From: Hydnum rufescens UP504 | Taxonomy: Eukaryota; Basidiomycota; Agaricomycetes; Cantharellales; Hydnaceae | Length of the DNA: 64,000 bases | Assembly (NCBI GenBank): GCA_014904985.1 | Contig: MU128909.1 | Span: 441,300 to 505,299 of the forward strand | Reading direction: 5' to 3' | Notes under the pieces: model-generated | Databases searched by the model: none | Seen by the model: only the letters and a program-made list of their open reading frames with translations | What the model was told of the DNA's origin: nothing | Position numbers and translations under genes: made by a program | Shown here: positions 19,219 to 31,006 of the stretch, one piece after another | Position numbering within the stretch: the first letter of the stretch is position 1 | Layout of the letters: each line of letters begins with the position of its first letter

Positions 19219-19271
19219 AGTACCTAGTTAGGTACCAAAACATGTCTGGGATTTGCTACCTAAGAAGGACC
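19219..19271 (-). repeat. Right hairpin-forming TIR of element X
   Basis: The reverse complement begins GGTCCTTCTTAGGTAGCA and, after a spacer, has TTGGTACCTAACTAGGTAC, matching the left end in order and spacing. A G/C-rich GGGCCCC triplet repeat lies just inside (19182-19208). Confidence 0.6.
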
Positions 19272-19290
19272 AAACTTATGGCTGTCTGAG

Positions 19291-20812
19291 GTGTGCTTAA
19301 GAAACATTTCTGGACCCTGTTTCTGGGACTCATTGCTGAAACCATTTTTTGGAAGCAAACTTGCTGAGAAATGCTTTCAGGAAACAACTTGTCTCTACAT
19401 CACTTCTGTAATTCCAGCCCAATTCTTTGCTTACTTTCCTCCTTGGCTGGGTGAGATGTGGTCTATGACTGTGTCAAGCCATAAGCAAGGTCACCTGGAC
19501 AAATTCCAAAGTAGAAAAAAGGTTATTGTCATTGCTGCTGCCTCCACTGCTGTTAATGCAGTTCTAGAATATGCCCAAGGTCACATACTCCATGAGCCAT
19601 ACCACACCTCATCCCTGACTGGGGAGAAATGGTTGAGTGAGATGCTGGCATGTGAAGCCCATCCTGAATGGATACATGACCAGCTCAGCATGCATAAGCA
19701 TGTTTTTCAATGGCTCATTCATAGTCTTCAACAATGGAGTGGGCTAGCTGCCTCAAAACATGTCTCAGCAGAGGAACAAGTTGCAATATTTCTTTATATT
19801 GCTGTGAGTGGTGGAGGTTTCTGCATGGTCAGTGAACATTTCCAGTGCAGTAATGACACACTATCAAAGTACACCCCCCCTCTCTTACTCTTTCTGTTCC
19901 CTTGACTAGAATACTACACAGGTATTTCAATCACATATTGGATGCCATTGTCACTCTGAACTTCTATAATTTCTATGTCTGTCAACCTACTGCACACACT
20001 CCAACCACCCCCCAGATTGCAAACAACCCAAAATTATCCCCCTTCTTTGATAATGCACTGGGGAGCCTAGATGGAACACATATAGCTGCCTATCCATCTG
20101 AAGAAGTCTGCATAGCATGTCAGAATCAGAAGGGTGGGGTGATGCAGAATGTTCTTGCCTGCTGTACATTTGACCTCCAATTTACCTATGTGCTCAGTGG
20201 CTGGGAGGGCTCAGTATCTGATACTACACTATATGTGGATGCCTGTTGAACAGATTTCAACATTCCTGATGGGAAATTCTACCTTGCTGATGCAGGATTT
20301 TCCCTATCAAAAGAATGTATCACTCCATATCATGGTGTGCAGTATCACTTGCAGGAATTTGGCCAGTCTAATATTCAGTAAGTTGGGAATAGGCACTCTT
20401 AGAGGTGAAAGCTGATTTTGAAGCAACCCATTTCAGGCCACATGACAAATATGAATTATTCAATCATCATCATGCACAAGCTTGGAATGCAGTTGAGAGG
20501 ATATTTGGCATCCTGAAATGCTGATTTATGATCCTTACATGACCTCCTGAGTGCTCATTTTCAACCCAAGCCCACATTGTACCTGCACTTTGTGCTATTC
20601 ACAATTTCATCTGGATCCATGATGGCAATGAGATACATGACTTCCCAGATGAGCTTGGGGGCCTGGATTTGGGGGGTTTATGGGATGGAGAAACACAGCA
20701 ACCATTGCTTACTCCAGCTGACCACCAGCAGGGTGTCCAGCTACAGGAGCAGATTGTGGATGCCATGTGGAATAGTTATCAGAATGAATTGCAATGGCAG
20801 GGGGAATTGTAA
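19291..20812 (+). pseudogene. PIF/Harbinger transposase (DDE_Tnp_4 family), decayed
   Basis: Two frames join through an apparent intron (donor near 19868 GTACAC, acceptor TTGACTAG near 19909). Catalytic residues are recognisable in order: D in GSLDGTHIAAY, D in KFYLADAGF, and E in AWNAVERIFGILK. Family hallmarks LSGWEGSVSDT and VQYHLQEFG are also present. In-frame stops (after YVDAC, after SNIQ, after GILKC) and small frameshifts make it non-functional. A tail with CAIHNFIWIHDGNEIHDF ends at TAA 20810-20812. Stops are mostly TGA or TAA at C-to-T-compatible positions. The enzyme would cut and rejoin element DNA in the nucleus. Confidence 0.85.
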
Positions 20813-20829
20813 TAATATATACAATGGAT

Positions 20830-21190
20830 TCACCACTCCCTACAGACTCTCTTCTAAAAAGAAATCAATGCTAGTGGCCTCACCAAGTGTGATTCTGAGC
20901 CACTGCTTCAAAACCTCCCAATTTCCCTCTGCATATATCTCAGAAAATGTATCTGCAGCACTAACATCCTTCTGAAAAACAATACAAAGTTGAGCAAGGC
21001 CCTCAGAAGACAGGCCAAGGAATGTGTCCTGCATGGCTTGGTGGATAGCACCTGATTTACAGTGTGGGGTTGAGGAAGGTCAGGTGACACCAACTGGGCA
21101 AGATTATTGAGACTGCCCCTGACAGCATACAGGGCTGTGGTGCCCTTTGAGATGTGGTGTGGAAAGAGTAACTGTCTAGTATCTGAAAAC
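20830..21190 (-). pseudogene. C-terminal part of the Harbinger Myb/SANT-like protein
   Basis: Minus-strand peptides TALYAVRGSLNNLAQLV and SGAIHQAMQDTFLGLSSEGL then NWEVLKQWLRITL lie convergent to the transposase, in the layout expected for the second ORF of a Harbinger element. They are separated by a shift or intron. The rest of this gene was displaced to 26516-31006 by pogo-1 and pogo-2. Confidence 0.55.
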
Positions 21191-23575
21191 ATGAGTTTGG
21201 AAGTGCTCTGACCTTAGACCTTGATCAATGATCTGTTGGAGTGTTTAGGACAACCTTATCTTGCTACTGCCCAAAGATATCAAGGAAACTCAGTTGAAAT
21301 GACTCCATTCAATGAACAAAATAAAAAGTTTTCTACACATCAAAAAATATGCTTCATGTGACCAAGATTTGTAATCAAAAACCCAGACTCACAAGTATGA
21401 CTAAGCAAAAGATATGACTCAGCCTGATTTAGTCATCCAAATGTCCCACAACTGCACCATTCCAAACCTCACACAGACTTTGATGCAGAAAAGTACACAG
21501 ACATCCAAAAATGCATACAGTCATTCCCCACTATTTGATTGTGTGGCATATTCTTTGGCCAATTCTATATATATGCCTTATTGCTCTGGGGCCATGGTAG
21601 GTACTTACTTGATGAACATCTGTTCCAAATTTGGTGCCAAATGGTGGAGAAATGGGGTTGCTAGGAGACCAATACATCATGAAATTACAAGTTTGGGACA
21701 CCTTCTAGTGCCGACTACTCTAGATGCCTTGGGTTGGTATCTCACATGAGCAGAACCCTTTAGGGAGTCCTTAAGAGCCTGGGTATGAAAATTCTCACAA
21801 GAAAACTCAGTGTGTATTTTGATTGGTGGAGTTTAATTTTTCCTTTCCATTTGAGCCCCATATTTGTTGCCTTCCTTTTTGGCTCATTTCTATGGTTGGC
21901 CATGCACACTCCCAGCACAAAAAAATATCTTGGCATCTCAGGAAAAATAAAACACAATCTTGGCCTGTATAGAAAGCTATAAAAAGCTCCTAACAGCTGC
22001 AGAACCTGAGGGCCACCAGGCAATTTCCCCTGAGCTACATGCCAAGAACTGTCATGTAAACCCATCTACATTCTGCTGGCACTTGAGGGGTGGTAGGGGG
22101 AGGGAAGAGGCAGCCATGGAAGGGCGAGGTCATCTGAACCAGGTTGAGCGTGACACACTGGTTGACTTTCTGCTCCAGATGTCCGACCATGGCTTTCCTG
22201 CCACTCATGAAAATATACAGGAATATGCACTCGACCTTGTCCAAGTGTGCCACCCTCATGTACAGGAGCTTGGAGGGAACTGGTTGGACTGTTTCATCAC
22301 ATGTAATATGGATCACATCAATATGAAGTGGAGTGCAAACCTCGAATCAAGATGTGCTGCTGCAGTCAATCCTGCTGCCATTGAACACTGGTTCAAGCTC
22401 TTAAAGGCACAATACAACAAATACAAGTTCCCCCCCAATGCTATATATGGGTTTGATGAGAGTGGATTCCTTTTTGGAATGGGCCAGAAGGTGTGTGTGA
22501 TGTCAAGAAAGGGTGCAAAAACACAGCACATTCAATGTGATGGCAATCGCAAAAATATCAGTGTAATGTGTACCATCTGTGCCAATGGCTCTTCCATACC
22601 TCCTATGGTAATCTTCAAAGGCAAGAATATGAAGACTGAATGGGCCGCCAACAACCCACTGGAAGTATCATGAGTAGGGTCAATAGTTTCACACCTGAAC
22701 CTATAACTGATTACTTCCAAGGATGTGCATTTCTGACAAGGGGTGGATGGACAATGAGCTGGCAGTTGCCTGGCTCAAGGATTTTGATAAGCAAACCAAG
22801 GAAAAGGCAGGAGGACACATGCAACTGCTCCTAGTTGATGGCCATAACTCTCACTACAATTATGAATTTATCAATTATGCAATTGCAAACAATATTGTCA
22901 TGATGTGCTACCCAGCGCATACCACTCATGTGCTCCAAGGACTCAACATTGTTGCCTTTTCGGTGTTGAAATGAAACTGGACAGTTGAGTGCAACAAATG
23001 GAACATATCCCATCATCCAGAAAAGATCAGCAAAACCACATTTTTATGTGTATATGCTGCCACTCACCAGAATTCATTCACCACTGAGAACATCCTTGCT
23101 TCATTCACAAAGACAGGAGTTTGGCCATTCAATGCATCAGTGGTCACCCCCAAGCAAATGGCCCCTAGTATGGCACACTCAACTGCTGGCTCACTCCCAA
23201 TTGAAGTCACATCCCCCATTAAATGCATCATGTACTTCCACAATCAGCTGATGGCCAAGTGATACAACCGAGATGACTTGCCGGTAATGGATGAGTCCCA
23301 GAACATTCATATGTACAAAGCAGGCAACACGGAGCTCACCATAGATCCCACCCTCCTTCCCCTGAACCCATCTGTGAGTTCTACCACCATCCCAGGCACT
23401 CCCAGTAGCCCAGTTACCCTGACAAAGGCCCCTACCCTGCCACCTACCTTTGAGCAAGCTGAACAAAGGCAACAGAATCACTCGAAACAACATTAGCATT
23501 CTTGTCATCATCCTCCTTTATAGTGTCTTCATCTCCACTTTGCTCGATGTTCAAACTCCCCAAGCATGTATACGG

Positions 23576-25256
23576 TATAGAAGAAGGGTTGGGAGCTCCG
23601 ATGACTGTCAAATCAAAATCTGGTTCAGCCAGTGTGTAGATGGGAGACTGTATTTCTGTTGTTATTCATTGGGCTGGTTCACTTCAATGGTTGATCACAC
23701 TCTGCAAGATGTGTATGGTGTTCAGTGGAGAATAGGAAGGGATATGGACTAGCTGTAGTCAATGATATATCGTTTTGGGATGCTTGTAGAAAGGCTTATA
23801 CATTTGGGATGCTTGTGGAAAGGCTTGTACATCATGTAGGATGCTTATGGAAAGGCTTATACATCTGGGATGCTTGTGGAAAGGCTTATATGTTGTTCAT
23901 GTTGTGTTGGTCTGTTTACTGATATTTGTGTATTCTTGTTTATGTTCTCCTGGTCAAAATGCGGATATCTGTGGGTTATAGACTGGTCAGTGCTTGGTTA
24001 GTCTTGTTAGTATGTTTCTTTCTTCTTTCTTCAGAACCTGATATGTATTTCATTATGCTTACTTTTCCTTGGATGTCCAGCAACTCTAACCTTAGGTCCT
24101 GCAACTATCCTTGGCTTTAGTGATTTGTGTAGAGGGCTACCAGTGGCTTTGTCTCAACAACCTTGAAGATGACTTAGTTCCAGATGGCTTATAGATAGAC
24201 TGTTCTTTAGAGGCAAGCAGAAAAGTTGACAGTGGTTGACAGTGATGATTTCCATAGAGGAGATGATTGTGTGGGAATACAGGAAATCTACCAGCTTTTA
24301 TATCTTTCTGAGGGTGGCTGTGTTTAAGAAATATGACTCCCCCATGGGTGAGTCATATGTGAGTCATAGGTGAGAACAAAAGAAAAATAACAAGATGATG
24401 TAATAATGCAGTCATAGCTGAGTCATGCATAAGGAGAACAAAAGGAATCATGAGGGATGATGTCATAGTGATGTCATTCATAAAGAGAACAAAAGGAATC
24501 ATGAGGGGGAGTGATGTCACCAATTTGCTGAGCATGTGGAATGCTTGGAGTCATGTGGTCACTGACCATGTGGAGCATTCTGGAGGTGAAATGAAAGGAT
24601 ATCTCCAGGTTTTGGAGATTAATTTGTGCATAGTCCAATGGTTAAGGTGTTTTGCTGTTGGTTGATAATGGGGACAAGTGCATGGGATGGGATTCAATGC
24701 AGAAACAGCAGTTTGAATCCATAATAGACGTTCTTGGTATCATTAGATGCATATTTTTAACACCTTTCTGGGCGTGGTGGTTTCGAGCAGATCTGGTGCA
24801 AACTGACAGAGAAATTCGTTTTTTACTGATGGGTGTTGATTCTGATAGTAATATTGTTCTGTAGAGTTCAGTTTTGATCTGTTCTTGCGTGCTCAGTACT
24901 GTTGGATGTGGATTTTTTATATCTTTCTAGGCGTGGTTGTTCCGAGAGGATCTGAATGTCGACTGAGGGAGAAATTCATTTTTTACTGGAAATTCCGGAT
25001 TTTGGTAGTAAAATTGTCCTGGAGAGTGCAGTTTGGGTCCGTTTGACTTGTGTTTGGTACTGTTTGAAAGGTGTGAATTGTAGCTTTCTAAGCGTTATAT
25101 GGGCGTACCTCTCTGATCAAAACTGACGGAGTTATAGAACGAATTCGATTTCTGCGTGTAGCCATAATTAATTTCGTAATTGGTCATATGATTGTCCAAA
25201 GGTTGGGAGTGATGTGATTTCGCATTTTCTGATACTGGATGTTTTTATCTTCCACA
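23576..25256 (+). repeat. Unclassified interspersed repeat, copy C (1,681 bp) inside pogo-1
   Basis: Full-length relative of copy B with matching first (TATAGAAGAAGGGTTGGGAG) and last (TTTTTATCTTCCACA) bases. Because it interrupts a recognisable transposase frame, its two ends mark the true element boundaries. No target-site duplication is obvious. Internal order is as in copy B, but it has about five minisatellite units and fewer GTGAGTCAT blocks. Confidence 0.85.
23765..23900. repeat. Minisatellite, about five units
   Basis: Tandem units of the form GGGATGCTTGTGGAAAGGCT followed by TATACATTT, the reverse complement of the 2290-2510 minisatellite. Confidence 0.9.
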
Positions 25257-26116
25257 ATGGTCACATCAATGACCTTCCCAATGTTGACTGGCAGCTTGCC
25301 AATTTACCCCCCCAGCAGGGTCATGGTGCAGTGCACCAGTCTCATGAAGAGCTGGGGGTGGAGATTGGTGAGCTGCGGAGGGCACTGAGAGGGGCAAAGG
25401 AACATAAGGAGGCTGCCATGCAGCATGATGCAACCAATGCACAATTGGCCCTTAGTGGAATGGTGGTTACTCATTCACGCAATCAGCTTGCTGCCAAGGA
25501 AACAAAGAAGACCAAAGAGAAATCTTACCATATCAATAACATGTTCGGGCAACTGGTCACACATTCCAAATTTCAGGCAATCATGGCAGACATCCACAAG
25601 CACCATACAAACCAGGAACAAGCTATGTCAACCAGGCAAAAGCTCACTGATGCTTGGAAGTCATTTAAAATGACACAGGATGCAGAAATTGCATCATGGA
25701 AGGCCAAGCAAGACCAATGCAAGGCAGCAGGCCTGAAGGCTCCACCAAAGCCCCACACCCTCCTAAAGAAGGCTTGGATGGCACAGAATGACTCTGGAGG
25801 CATTACACAGACATCAGGCAATGGATCAGAGGGCGAAGGAAGTGAGGATGGAGGTGCCAGGAGTGATGAAACAAACCTAGCAGAATGGTCACACTCAGTC
25901 ACAAGCGTGCAATCACTGGGGATTTGCCAATTCTGGTACCCCCTGCAAGACTCGCACACCCTGTTCCACAGAGGGAGTTCCAGGATATCAAATTTTTATC
26001 CTAGGTAGCTATAATACTTGTACATATCTCTCCCAATTTTTGGCTAATTTTGATCAAAATTGCAAGCTTGAGACAACTTTGAGTGAAAGTGCATGCAAAT
26101 AGTGGGGAATGCACTG

Positions 26117-27169
26117 TATAAGGAATCAAGTTTTGTAGTTTTAGGTAGCTTTCAGATAAGACTCCCCTCAAAATAAAGTAGTTACAGATGAGAAATTCAA
26201 GTGGCCCAGTGACTGAAAGGCATACTCAGAGCAACAACAAGAAGTTGTAGATAGTTGTAGGACCCTCAGTGTAGGTGTTGCTAGACATCTAAGCCCTGAA
26301 TCATACGATAATAAGTTCAAGCCCATAAAAGTTTTAAATCAGAAATAGCCTCTAAGTTTCAATTCAACAATCATGATACAAGCAGTCCAGCTAGAGTCAG
26401 AAACATTACATCATATCTGAGTCATCCATATCATTTCTATAACTAGTAAGCCAATCAACTCATTGAGACTAACCTGAGCCCCTCCCATACCTTTTCATTC
26501 CCAATCCCTATAACCTTAGCCAACATCTGGTGGTGTTAGTAATTTCTGCAGAGCTATAAAGCATCTTCTACAGTGGGGCTTTTTGGCATTGGGAAAGGTG
26601 GGTGCAGCAGAGCCAGTATGCCTATCAGCAGTAGAAGTAGGGGTAGACCTTGACCTTGAGGATGAGAATGTTGAATTTGCAGATGAAAATGATTGGCTTC
26701 CAGGAGGGGCAACATCAGTGTTGCCAAATGACTCATTGCAATCATCATCCTGGATGCTGCTTAAATTATAAATTAGTGCATAGGAGATAATTTGACTCAC
26801 CTTGGCAGGAATATCATCCTCTACCCATTTCCTCTTCCTTGGAGGGGTTGTCCCATTTGCATCTGCAGGGGGCTGGCTCTCATGAGTCACACAACATGCA
26901 GACTGTCCCCTTGCTATTGTTCCACAGCAGAGTATATGCATATCATCAAACCAGGGCCAGCCATTTGAACAGAAGGGAGCAGCCTCCACATGTGCCTATT
27001 TCACAGCCCATCGATACTAGGACATCAGATTGGCCTGAATGGTAAGTTGGATTTCCCTTTCATACCTTCACATATTTCTCCCAGATCTCATCATCCACTC
27101 CTTCACACCCAACCTCATTATCCCATGTAAACCCTGACACTTCACACAAAGCTGCCACAATTTTGTATA
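26117..27169 (-). pseudogene. Central exons of the Harbinger Myb/SANT-like protein
   Basis: Between the two pogo insertions the minus strand carries EYKIVAALCEVSGFTWDNEV through DDEIWEKYVK (27066-27169, donor AAG|GTATGA), then HVEAAPFCSNGWPWFDDMHI and a basic PPRKRKW segment (26801-26996). After a 41-bp intron (GTGAGT...TTTAAG, 26760-26800) comes an S/P-rich exon (26516-26759). SGFxWD and the FxxKGWPxFDxM-like block are characteristic of fungal Harbinger-associated Myb_DNA-bind_3 proteins. Near 26219-26340 a further A-box/B-box-like pair is visible, but without tRNA structure. Confidence 0.65.
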
Positions 27170-28385
27170 CAGTATATTATGTCTCCTTTGGCATCTATGT
27201 GTCCTTCAGCATTCTCCACCTATCTTGCTCAATTTTACAGGAATCTCTTAGCTCTGAATTGAAATAGAATAGTGTACAAACCTTCCATGGCCTCTGAGAA
27301 TTTCAGTTCTTAGGTCATAGTACAGCAGAAGTTATGGTGATATCAAGGTTTTAATTTTGGAAATTTCCATGTTTTGCTTTTGTAAACCTCTTTGTGTTAG
27401 TGTGGGTGTGAAGCTATTGGGATAAATTTTGGACCAATGGGTAGGCCCTATGGGCACCTTTCTTTGACTGTAATTACAGACTGTCAAGTGATCATAAAAG
27501 GCAATGGTGAGGATATCAATGCTAAGCTGCTTCCAAGTCTATCAGTGTACTCTCACTTATCTTCCTGAGTCATTCTGGTGTCAATAGCACATGGAAAAAG
27601 CAGGGGAAATACAGCTGATCATGGGTGGTGTGTTGCTTAAGCAGGAGAGGAGTCAAATATGTCTGTAGGATATAATGTTGATTGCATACCAAAACCCATT
27701 TGAATCATAGTTTACCTTCCATTTTTGATCTTACCATCTTTATCCTCATGCACTTACATACCCAACAGACAAGTGGGCCATGGTGCATGCTAAGAACCTG
27801 GTGAGAAAGCAACAAGAAGCCACAAAAAAGAAAGATACAGCTTATGGGGCAGCCCTCCTGGATCATTTACAAACTGGACTTTCTATCACCAAAGCTGCAG
27901 CTAAGCACAATGTCTCTCACACTACACTCAGTGATCACAAGCATGGGAAGTGCCCCCTCAGCAAGTTCAATGCTACTAAGGGCCACCTCTCTATTGCAGA
28001 GAGTAATATGCTCATTGACTGGGTGATAGAACAGGCTTCACAAGGCTTCCCCTTCACACACCACATGCTGAGGGAAAAAGCACAGGCCCTTCTTCGCATG
28101 AAGTGTGCTAACCCCAACTTCACAATTGGCAAGCAGTGGACACATACCTTCATTGCTAAGCATGGGGCTTGTGTCTCCACCTACTGGTCATCCTCCCTTG
28201 ATCAGTGTCATGCCCATGCTGTCAATCCAACTACAACAAAAGAATGGTTTGGGCTCGTGAAGGATGTCCTTTATGGCAGATTCAGCAATGGTGTGCCAAT
28301 CCTGCCCAAAAACACATATGGATTCAATGAGACAGGTTTTATTCCTTCACTGGGGATCTGTCATAAGGTCCTTGGACCCAGTGCA

Positions 28386-28656
28386 AGTCTGTTTGCCCCA
28401 CTCCAAGCTCCTAATTGGGCACTGGCCATTGATTCCAAGCCTGAAAATCATTCAAAGGCATCCTATGAAGAGGAAAACACATGACTGTGAACAGAACTAG
28501 ATCTCACACGCATCTGGAATGCCAACCAGCAGGGGGTCATTGAGACTAATAACACACAACTTGTGTTGCAAAACATCAAGATCAAGAAAGTCACAGCAAC
28601 ACTTCACACACAGGAGATGAAAAGGTGAAACTCTGAGCTCTGCTCCAGGTTCAGCT
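28386..28656 (+). repeat. Displaced duplicate of transposase 3' region (copy 1)
   Basis: Near-identical to 29651-29913, differing mostly by one-base gaps. Here it interrupts the transposase between its N-terminal half and catalytic core and ends exactly at the N gap, which suggests misassembly and not biology. Confidence 0.85.
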
Positions 28657-28681
28657 NNNNNNNNNNNNNNNNNNNNNNNNN
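28657..28681. other. Assembly gap (25 N)
   Basis: A run of 25 unknown bases, the only one in the window; the fixed small size suggests a placeholder of unknown true length. Confidence 1.
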
Positions 28682-29650
28682 AAAAGCAGCAGAAGGAGAG
28701 ACACACTGGGACACATGAGAGCATTACTGTGGTGTGCACATATGTGGTGATGGTAGCTACCTCACACCTACTTCATCTACAAGGGCAGAATTTCCTGAAG
28801 TCTTGGGTGTGGCAGAGAAGGAGACAAACCCACTAGGAGCAAAGTAAGCAGAGACGATTTTCTGTGACAATTCACAGAACAGATCCCTTCTCCAAAAAGG
28901 ATTGCAATCTCACCTAAAGGCTGGACAGACAATGAATTGGGCTTAGTTGGATTCAGGGGCTATTCCAGGAAGAGATGTGTGAGAAAGCAAATGGGCAACC
29001 TTGTGTGCTGTTTTTGGATGGTCATATCTCACACCTCAGCCTCAAATTCATCGATTTTGCCCTCAATAATGCAATCGTACTTGCTTGTTATCCACCCCAT
29101 GGGACACATGTGTTTCAAGGTCTTGATGTGGCAATATTTGGGGCACTCAAGATTTCTTTTGGTCAGCACTGCCTCAAGTGGGAAAAGAATAACACAGAGC
29201 CCATTGGCAAGGCCAATTTCTTCCTTGTCTATGCTGGCACACACTCTGCCACATTTACCAAGGCCAATATCCTCAGCACCTGGAAGAAAACTGGTACAAT
29301 ACCATTTGACCCTACCATTGTCACCCTGCCATGATGGCCCCATCTGTACCCACCTCCACACTTGGGGAGTTTCCTGTAGAACAGCGAAGTCCAGTCAAAT
29401 GGATTTTGCAGCTTCTTTACCCAGCCCAAAATCAGTCCAGCACCAATGTAGACATCACAGAAGACACACCTTCCTTGCAGCAATTATCAGAACACAACCC
29501 AGGTGACCAGGCTGCTGGAGTGCTTGCCGAAAAAACTGCAAAGGATCATGTGTGTGATGCTATTCAAGAAGCACTCAATTCTACTTCATATCACCACTTA
29601 CTTTCATTGTCCCCAGCGTGCTCATCATCAAAACCTGTGCCTCTCATTCT

Positions 29651-29913
29651 CAAGTCTGTTTGCCCACTCTGAGCTCCTAATTGGGCACTGGCCATTGATT
29701 CCAAGCCTGAAAATCATTCAAAGGCATCCTATGAAGAGGAAAACACATGACTGCAAACAGACTGATCTCACATGCATCTGAATGCCAACCAGCAGGGGTC
29801 ATTGAGGACTAATAACACAATTGTGTTGCAAACATTGAGATCAAGAAAGTCACAGCAACACTTCACACACAGGAGATGAAAAAGGTGAACTCTGAGCTCT
29901 GCTCAGGTTCAGT
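29651..29913 (+). repeat. Duplicate block of transposase 3' region (copy 2)
   Basis: Same sequence as 28386-28656 but in the expected position, following the catalytic core of pogo-2 and preceding its lysine-rich tail. This is probably the genuine location. Confidence 0.8.
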
Positions 29914-30679
29914 CTCATCATGTCCTTAGCCAAGCATCATTCCAGGCAGCCCTGGTAGAGCATGAATTAGAGAAGCACAAGGAAAAGAAGATAGGGTAAT
30001 GGTGAGGGCTAAGGTGGCCACAAATGTTGAGTGACTCACAAAAAAGAAGGCAGCAACTGTGGTGGCGAAGAAGCTCCAGGCTGAAGATCTTGCCCAGTGG
30101 GCAATTGACTGTGCAGCATGGCAAGTCATGAAGGATGGGTGGGTTAAAGGCAGGGAGGCCATTGCCCAGCAAAGCCAAAGCAACCAAAGGTGAGAAAGCC
30201 CATATTAGACATCAGTGAGGGCAGAGGAATTGAGGCCAGTGAGCAATTTACAGTGGGCAGATTGAGATGCAGGAACAAGGTGACTGTGGGGACAAAGATG
30301 ATAGATGGACATGGACACAGTGAGGAGGAGCACATGGAAGGGATGAATGATCAGACAGTGATTGACCAATCAGAACACTCTGTTCAGTGGCAGTGTTCCA
30401 CACTGAAGGAGGCATATTTTGTCACTTTCAACACCTGTTTGTCATCAACCTAACAACATGCTCAATTCTGGTCTGCTTGATCTTAAACTCAGGAGAAGCA
30501 TGTACAATACACTTGTTCATGCAACACACAAAAGAGAATTCAAAAATTTGCATTTTTGCTTGCTGAGGATCCAAAAAACAACAATACTGCTGAAGGAGAC
30601 ATAATATACTGTATTCCTTTCATCTTCACAAATAGCCACAATCAGTGATACTTCTTACTAAATTTTATACCAAATATAC

Positions 30680-31006
30680 CTTTGAATATTGATTCCTAAC
30701 AGGTTCTGTATTCTTTGAACCACCCTTGGACAGAATCTTATTGAGAGCCACTGCAACATGAGCATAGACACCAGATTTCCAGCCAGTCTCAGACTGATTC
30801 CCTTCCACCTGCTCTGAGAGTAAAATTTGGAGCATTTCTGCCCTATCAGAATCAGTCCATTTGGCCTTTGAAGAATCTCCCTTAGCTGTGGGTTTGGATT
30901 CATTCCCACTTCATCTGTGGGATCTCAGTGGTGGATCCAGGGAGTCTGGAGCAGATAATGTCTTGCCCTTATTGCTTGGTTGACTGGCCCTAGTTTTAGG
31001 TGGCAT
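30680..31006 (-). pseudogene. First exon of Harbinger Myb/SANT-like protein
   Basis: ATG at 31006 starts MPPKTRASQPSNKGK, about 200 bp inside the right TIR. After one in-frame TGA comes KWTDSDRAEMLQILL, then SETGWKSGVYAHVAVALNKI and EPVRNQYSK, the tryptophan-spaced helices of a Myb_DNA-bind_3 domain. It ends at donor AAG|GTATAT. In Harbinger elements such proteins bind subterminal DNA and recruit the transposase. The rest of the gene lies beyond pogo-2 and pogo-1. Confidence 0.75.

Larger units (their letters stand above)
5907..19271. mobile_element. TIR-bounded element X, split by an LTR element
   Basis: The left end (5907-5959) and the reverse complement of the right end (19219-19271) align: GGACCTCTTAGGTACCA against GGTCCTTCTTAGGTAGCA, then TGGTACCTAA and TAGGT. 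Each terminus is also its own hairpin. Removing the 9,036-bp LTR insertion and one TTGAA leaves about 4.3 kb carrying two coding regions: an exon-like segment (5976-6560) and a broken ORF running 7485-19000. Neither resembles a transposase I know. No convincing target-site duplication is seen. It may be a non-autonomous or Pack-type DNA element; the boundaries are inferred from the TIR match alone. Confidence 0.5.
21960..26008 (+). pseudogene. Pogo-family transposase, frameshifted and split
   Basis: Order along the gene: N-terminal helix-turn-helix/CENP-B-like region (KNCHVNPSTFCWHL; NQVERDTLVDFLLQMSDHG; HVQELGGNWLDCFITCN), DDE core with first D in IYGFDESGFLFGMG and second D in LLVDGHNSHYNYEF, then HTTHVLQGLN. 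The tail is a basic coiled-coil (RNQLAAKETKKTKEKSY, WKSFKMTQDAEIASWKAKQ) on the far side of the inserted repeat at 25257-26008. Frames change near 22670, 22980 and 23250. The catalytic D residues are intact, but the gene cannot be translated as one product. Confidence 0.85.
21518..26116 (+). mobile_element. Fot/pogo DNA transposon 1 (with nested repeat copy C)
   Basis: The left end reads CAGTCATTCCCCACTATTTG and the reverse complement of the right end CAGTGCATTCCCCACTATTT, each flanked outward by TA (21516-21517, 26117-26118). This is the TA duplication typical of Tc1/mariner/pogo elements. It contains a plus-strand pogo transposase broken by frameshifts and by insertion of a 1,681-bp repeat. 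Without that repeat the element is about 2.9 kb. It lies inside the Harbinger Myb gene. Confidence 0.85.
27780..30190 (+). pseudogene. Second pogo-family transposase, first catalytic Asp lost
   Basis: The N-terminal half (27780-28365) has a Psq-type helix-turn-helix (GLSITKAAAKHNVSHTTLSD), a CENP-B-like HTH (QASQGFPFTHHMLREKAQAL, GKQWTHTFIAKHG), then TYGFNETGF, where the first catalytic D of the family is N. After a displaced block and 25 Ns come ESITVV, KGQNFLKSW, GWTDNELGLVWIQGLF, and the second D in VLFLDGHISHLSLKF (28975-29334). The tail is a lysine-rich coiled-coil-like region to about 30190, full of stops. The N substitution alone predicts loss of catalysis. Confidence 0.8.
27170..30611 (+). 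mobile_element. Fot/pogo DNA transposon 2 (contains assembly gap)
   Basis: The ends are inverted repeats, CAGTATATTATGTCTCCTTT at the left and the same 19 bases at the right as reverse complement, with flanking TA at 27168-27169 and 30612-30613. Excising it restores the Myb frame (codons for KEYKIV). It carries a plus-strand pogo transposase distinct from pogo-1, an N gap and a displaced duplicate block, so internal coordinates are unreliable. Confidence 0.85.

Noticed and set aside
19280..19330. Element X and the Harbinger transposase as one transposon
   Set aside because: X's right TIR ends at about 19271 before the transposase, and the Harbinger's own right TIR at 31210 is unlike X's ends. 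They appear to be neighbours, although the Harbinger left end is not cleanly defined.
4066..25256. Copies B and C as LTRs of a 21-kb retroelement
   Set aside because: They are direct repeats, but copy C lies inside a pogo transposase gene nested in another element, they lack TG/CA ends, PBS and PPT, and a third copy exists in inverted orientation.
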